Below the pieces are notes generated by a model. The model saw only the letters and a list, made by a program, of their open reading frames with translations, had not been told where the DNA came from and made no database searches. Positions 63,571 through 64,000 of a stretch of DNA of 64,000 nucleotides are shown piece by piece (within the stretch, counting starts at the first letter, position 1; every line of letters starts with the position of its first letter). A program made the position numbers and the translations under genes. The stretch is from Renibacterium salmoninarum ATCC 33209 (lineage in GTDB: Bacteria > Actinomycetota > Actinomycetes > Actinomycetales > Micrococcaceae): contig NC_010168.1 of assembly GCF_000018885.1 (NCBI RefSeq), positions 1,736,001 to 1,800,000 on the forward strand, in the 5' to 3' direction.

Positions 63571-64000
63571 TCAGTCTGAAAAGTCACTTTCAGTTCCCAA
63601 TGAAGCAATCAAAGCATCCACTCGCTCGTCCGTATTGCGGAAGGGGTCCTTGCAGAGCACCGTTTGGTGGGCCTGATCATTGAGCTTCAGATGGACCCAA
63701 TCCACGGTGTAATCTCGGCCGGCCGACTGCGCCGCTTTCACAAACTTGCCCCGTAAAGCGGCCCTGGTCGTCGCTGGCGGCGCCTCAATGGCAGCCATAG
63801 CTTGACCATCCTCGTTGACTCTGGCCACGGCACCGCGCTTTTGTAATAGGTAATAAAGCCCACGATCGGTAGCGATGTCGTGATACGCCAAGTCAATTTG
63901 AGCTAACCTCGGCGAATTTAGCGTCAAAGAATTTTTCGCTTGATATGCGTCAAGTAACTTCTTCTTGATTGCCCAATCGATTTCGGTCTCAATGCTACTG
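63571..64000 (-). CDS. pafA: Pup--protein ligase PafA (C-terminal part, cut by window edge)
   Basis: Attaches the prokaryotic ubiquitin-like protein Pup to substrate lysines for proteasomal degradation. Only the last 143 codons are in the window; the frame is open to the right edge. They read [18 protein letters not shown], then [48 protein letters not shown] and [12 protein letters not shown], matching the PafA C-terminal region. A TTG at 63927 is internal, not a start. The adjacent FKBP genes and pafBC are the expected downstream neighbours of the proteasome cluster. Confidence 0.93.
   Translation of the reverse strand, partial: SSIETEIDWAIKKKLLDAYQAKNSLTLNSPRLAQIDLAYHDIATDRGLYYLLQKRGAVARVNEDGQAMAAIEAPPATTRAALRGKFVKAAQSAGRDYTVDWVHLKLNDQAHQTVLCKDPFRNTDERVDALIASLGTESDFSD

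Noticed and set aside
1..64000. CRISPR arrays, rRNA/tRNA genes, prophage or intact insertion sequences
   Set aside because: No regularly spaced repeats, no tRNA-like folds and no transposase, integrase or phage structural genes were found.

Overview
The window is actinobacterial chromosome, most likely from the Micrococcaceae (Arthrobacter/Renibacterium group). Evidence: a rel - secF/secD/yajC - ruvBAC - yebC - pdxT ... pdxS - pgsA - HIT - thrS backbone, RbpA, a Pup ligase (PafA) next to a naturally fused PafB-PafC regulator, HelY beside tatC/tatA, an actinobacterial VLRF1 release-factor-like protein, and many GTG/TTG starts with strong Shine-Dalgarno sequences. By eye the base composition is only moderately GC-rich, and two small genes are freshly broken. 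Both fit Renibacterium better than a free-living high-GC Arthrobacter, but the species assignment is an inference. Almost all of the window is ordinary housekeeping chromosome; no phage, CRISPR array, rRNA, tRNA or intact insertion sequence was seen.

Layout. 1-7.2 kb: leftward aroC (runs off the left edge), aroE, mltG, ruvX, alaS and two small membrane proteins. 7.2-11.6 kb: rpsD with a strong terminator and an unusual perfect inverted repeat, an unrecognised ORF, rarA, the VLRF1 protein and a GNAT gene broken by a stop. 11.7-18.3 kb: aspS and hisS leftward; a membrane cyclophilin, a DUF349 protein and an orphan AbiEi-like protein rightward. 18.3-28.3 kb: leftward rel, secF, secD, yajC, ruvB, ruvA, ruvC, yebC, pdxT. 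28.4-34.9 kb: a mostly rightward block that separates pdxT from pdxS, containing a very long asparagine-synthetase-like protein with a CofE-like C-terminal domain, a frameshifted DUF1508 gene, an M3 peptidase, a GNAT enzyme and a DHFR-like enzyme. 35.3-39.7 kb: pdxS, pgsA, HIT, thrS. 39.7-42.5 kb: gluconate locus (GntR-family regulator, divergent gntP-gntK). 42.5-48.9 kb: small unknown protein, deformylase, S9 peptidase, RlmA methyltransferase, and the divergent yczE / MocR-type regulator pair. 49-51.1 kb: nfeD, a stomatin-like protein, rbpA. 51.2-58.5 kb: leftward polyprenol-phosphate-mannose synthase, amidohydrolase, helY, tatC, tatA and a small membrane protein. 58.5-60 kb: cycA. 60-64 kb: pafBC, two FKBP-type prolyl isomerases and the C-terminal end of pafA.

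How the genes work together. There are modules for aromatic amino-acid synthesis (aroC, aroE), protein translocation (SecDF-YajC, TatA-TatC), Holliday-junction processing (ruvA, ruvB, ruvC; ruvX and rarA also act in DNA repair or rRNA processing), vitamin B6 synthesis (PdxS and PdxT form one enzyme although their genes are 7 kb apart), phosphatidylinositol and polyprenol-mannose synthesis (pgsA, ppm), the Pup-proteasome and its DNA-damage regulator (pafA, pafBC), four aminoacyl-tRNA synthetases (alaS, aspS, hisS, thrS), the stringent response (rel) and gluconate use (gntR-gntP-gntK).

The most unusual items are the asparagine-synthetase/CofE-like fusion, the broken synteny between pdxT and pgsA, the two recent pseudogenes, and two long perfect palindromes in intergenic DNA.
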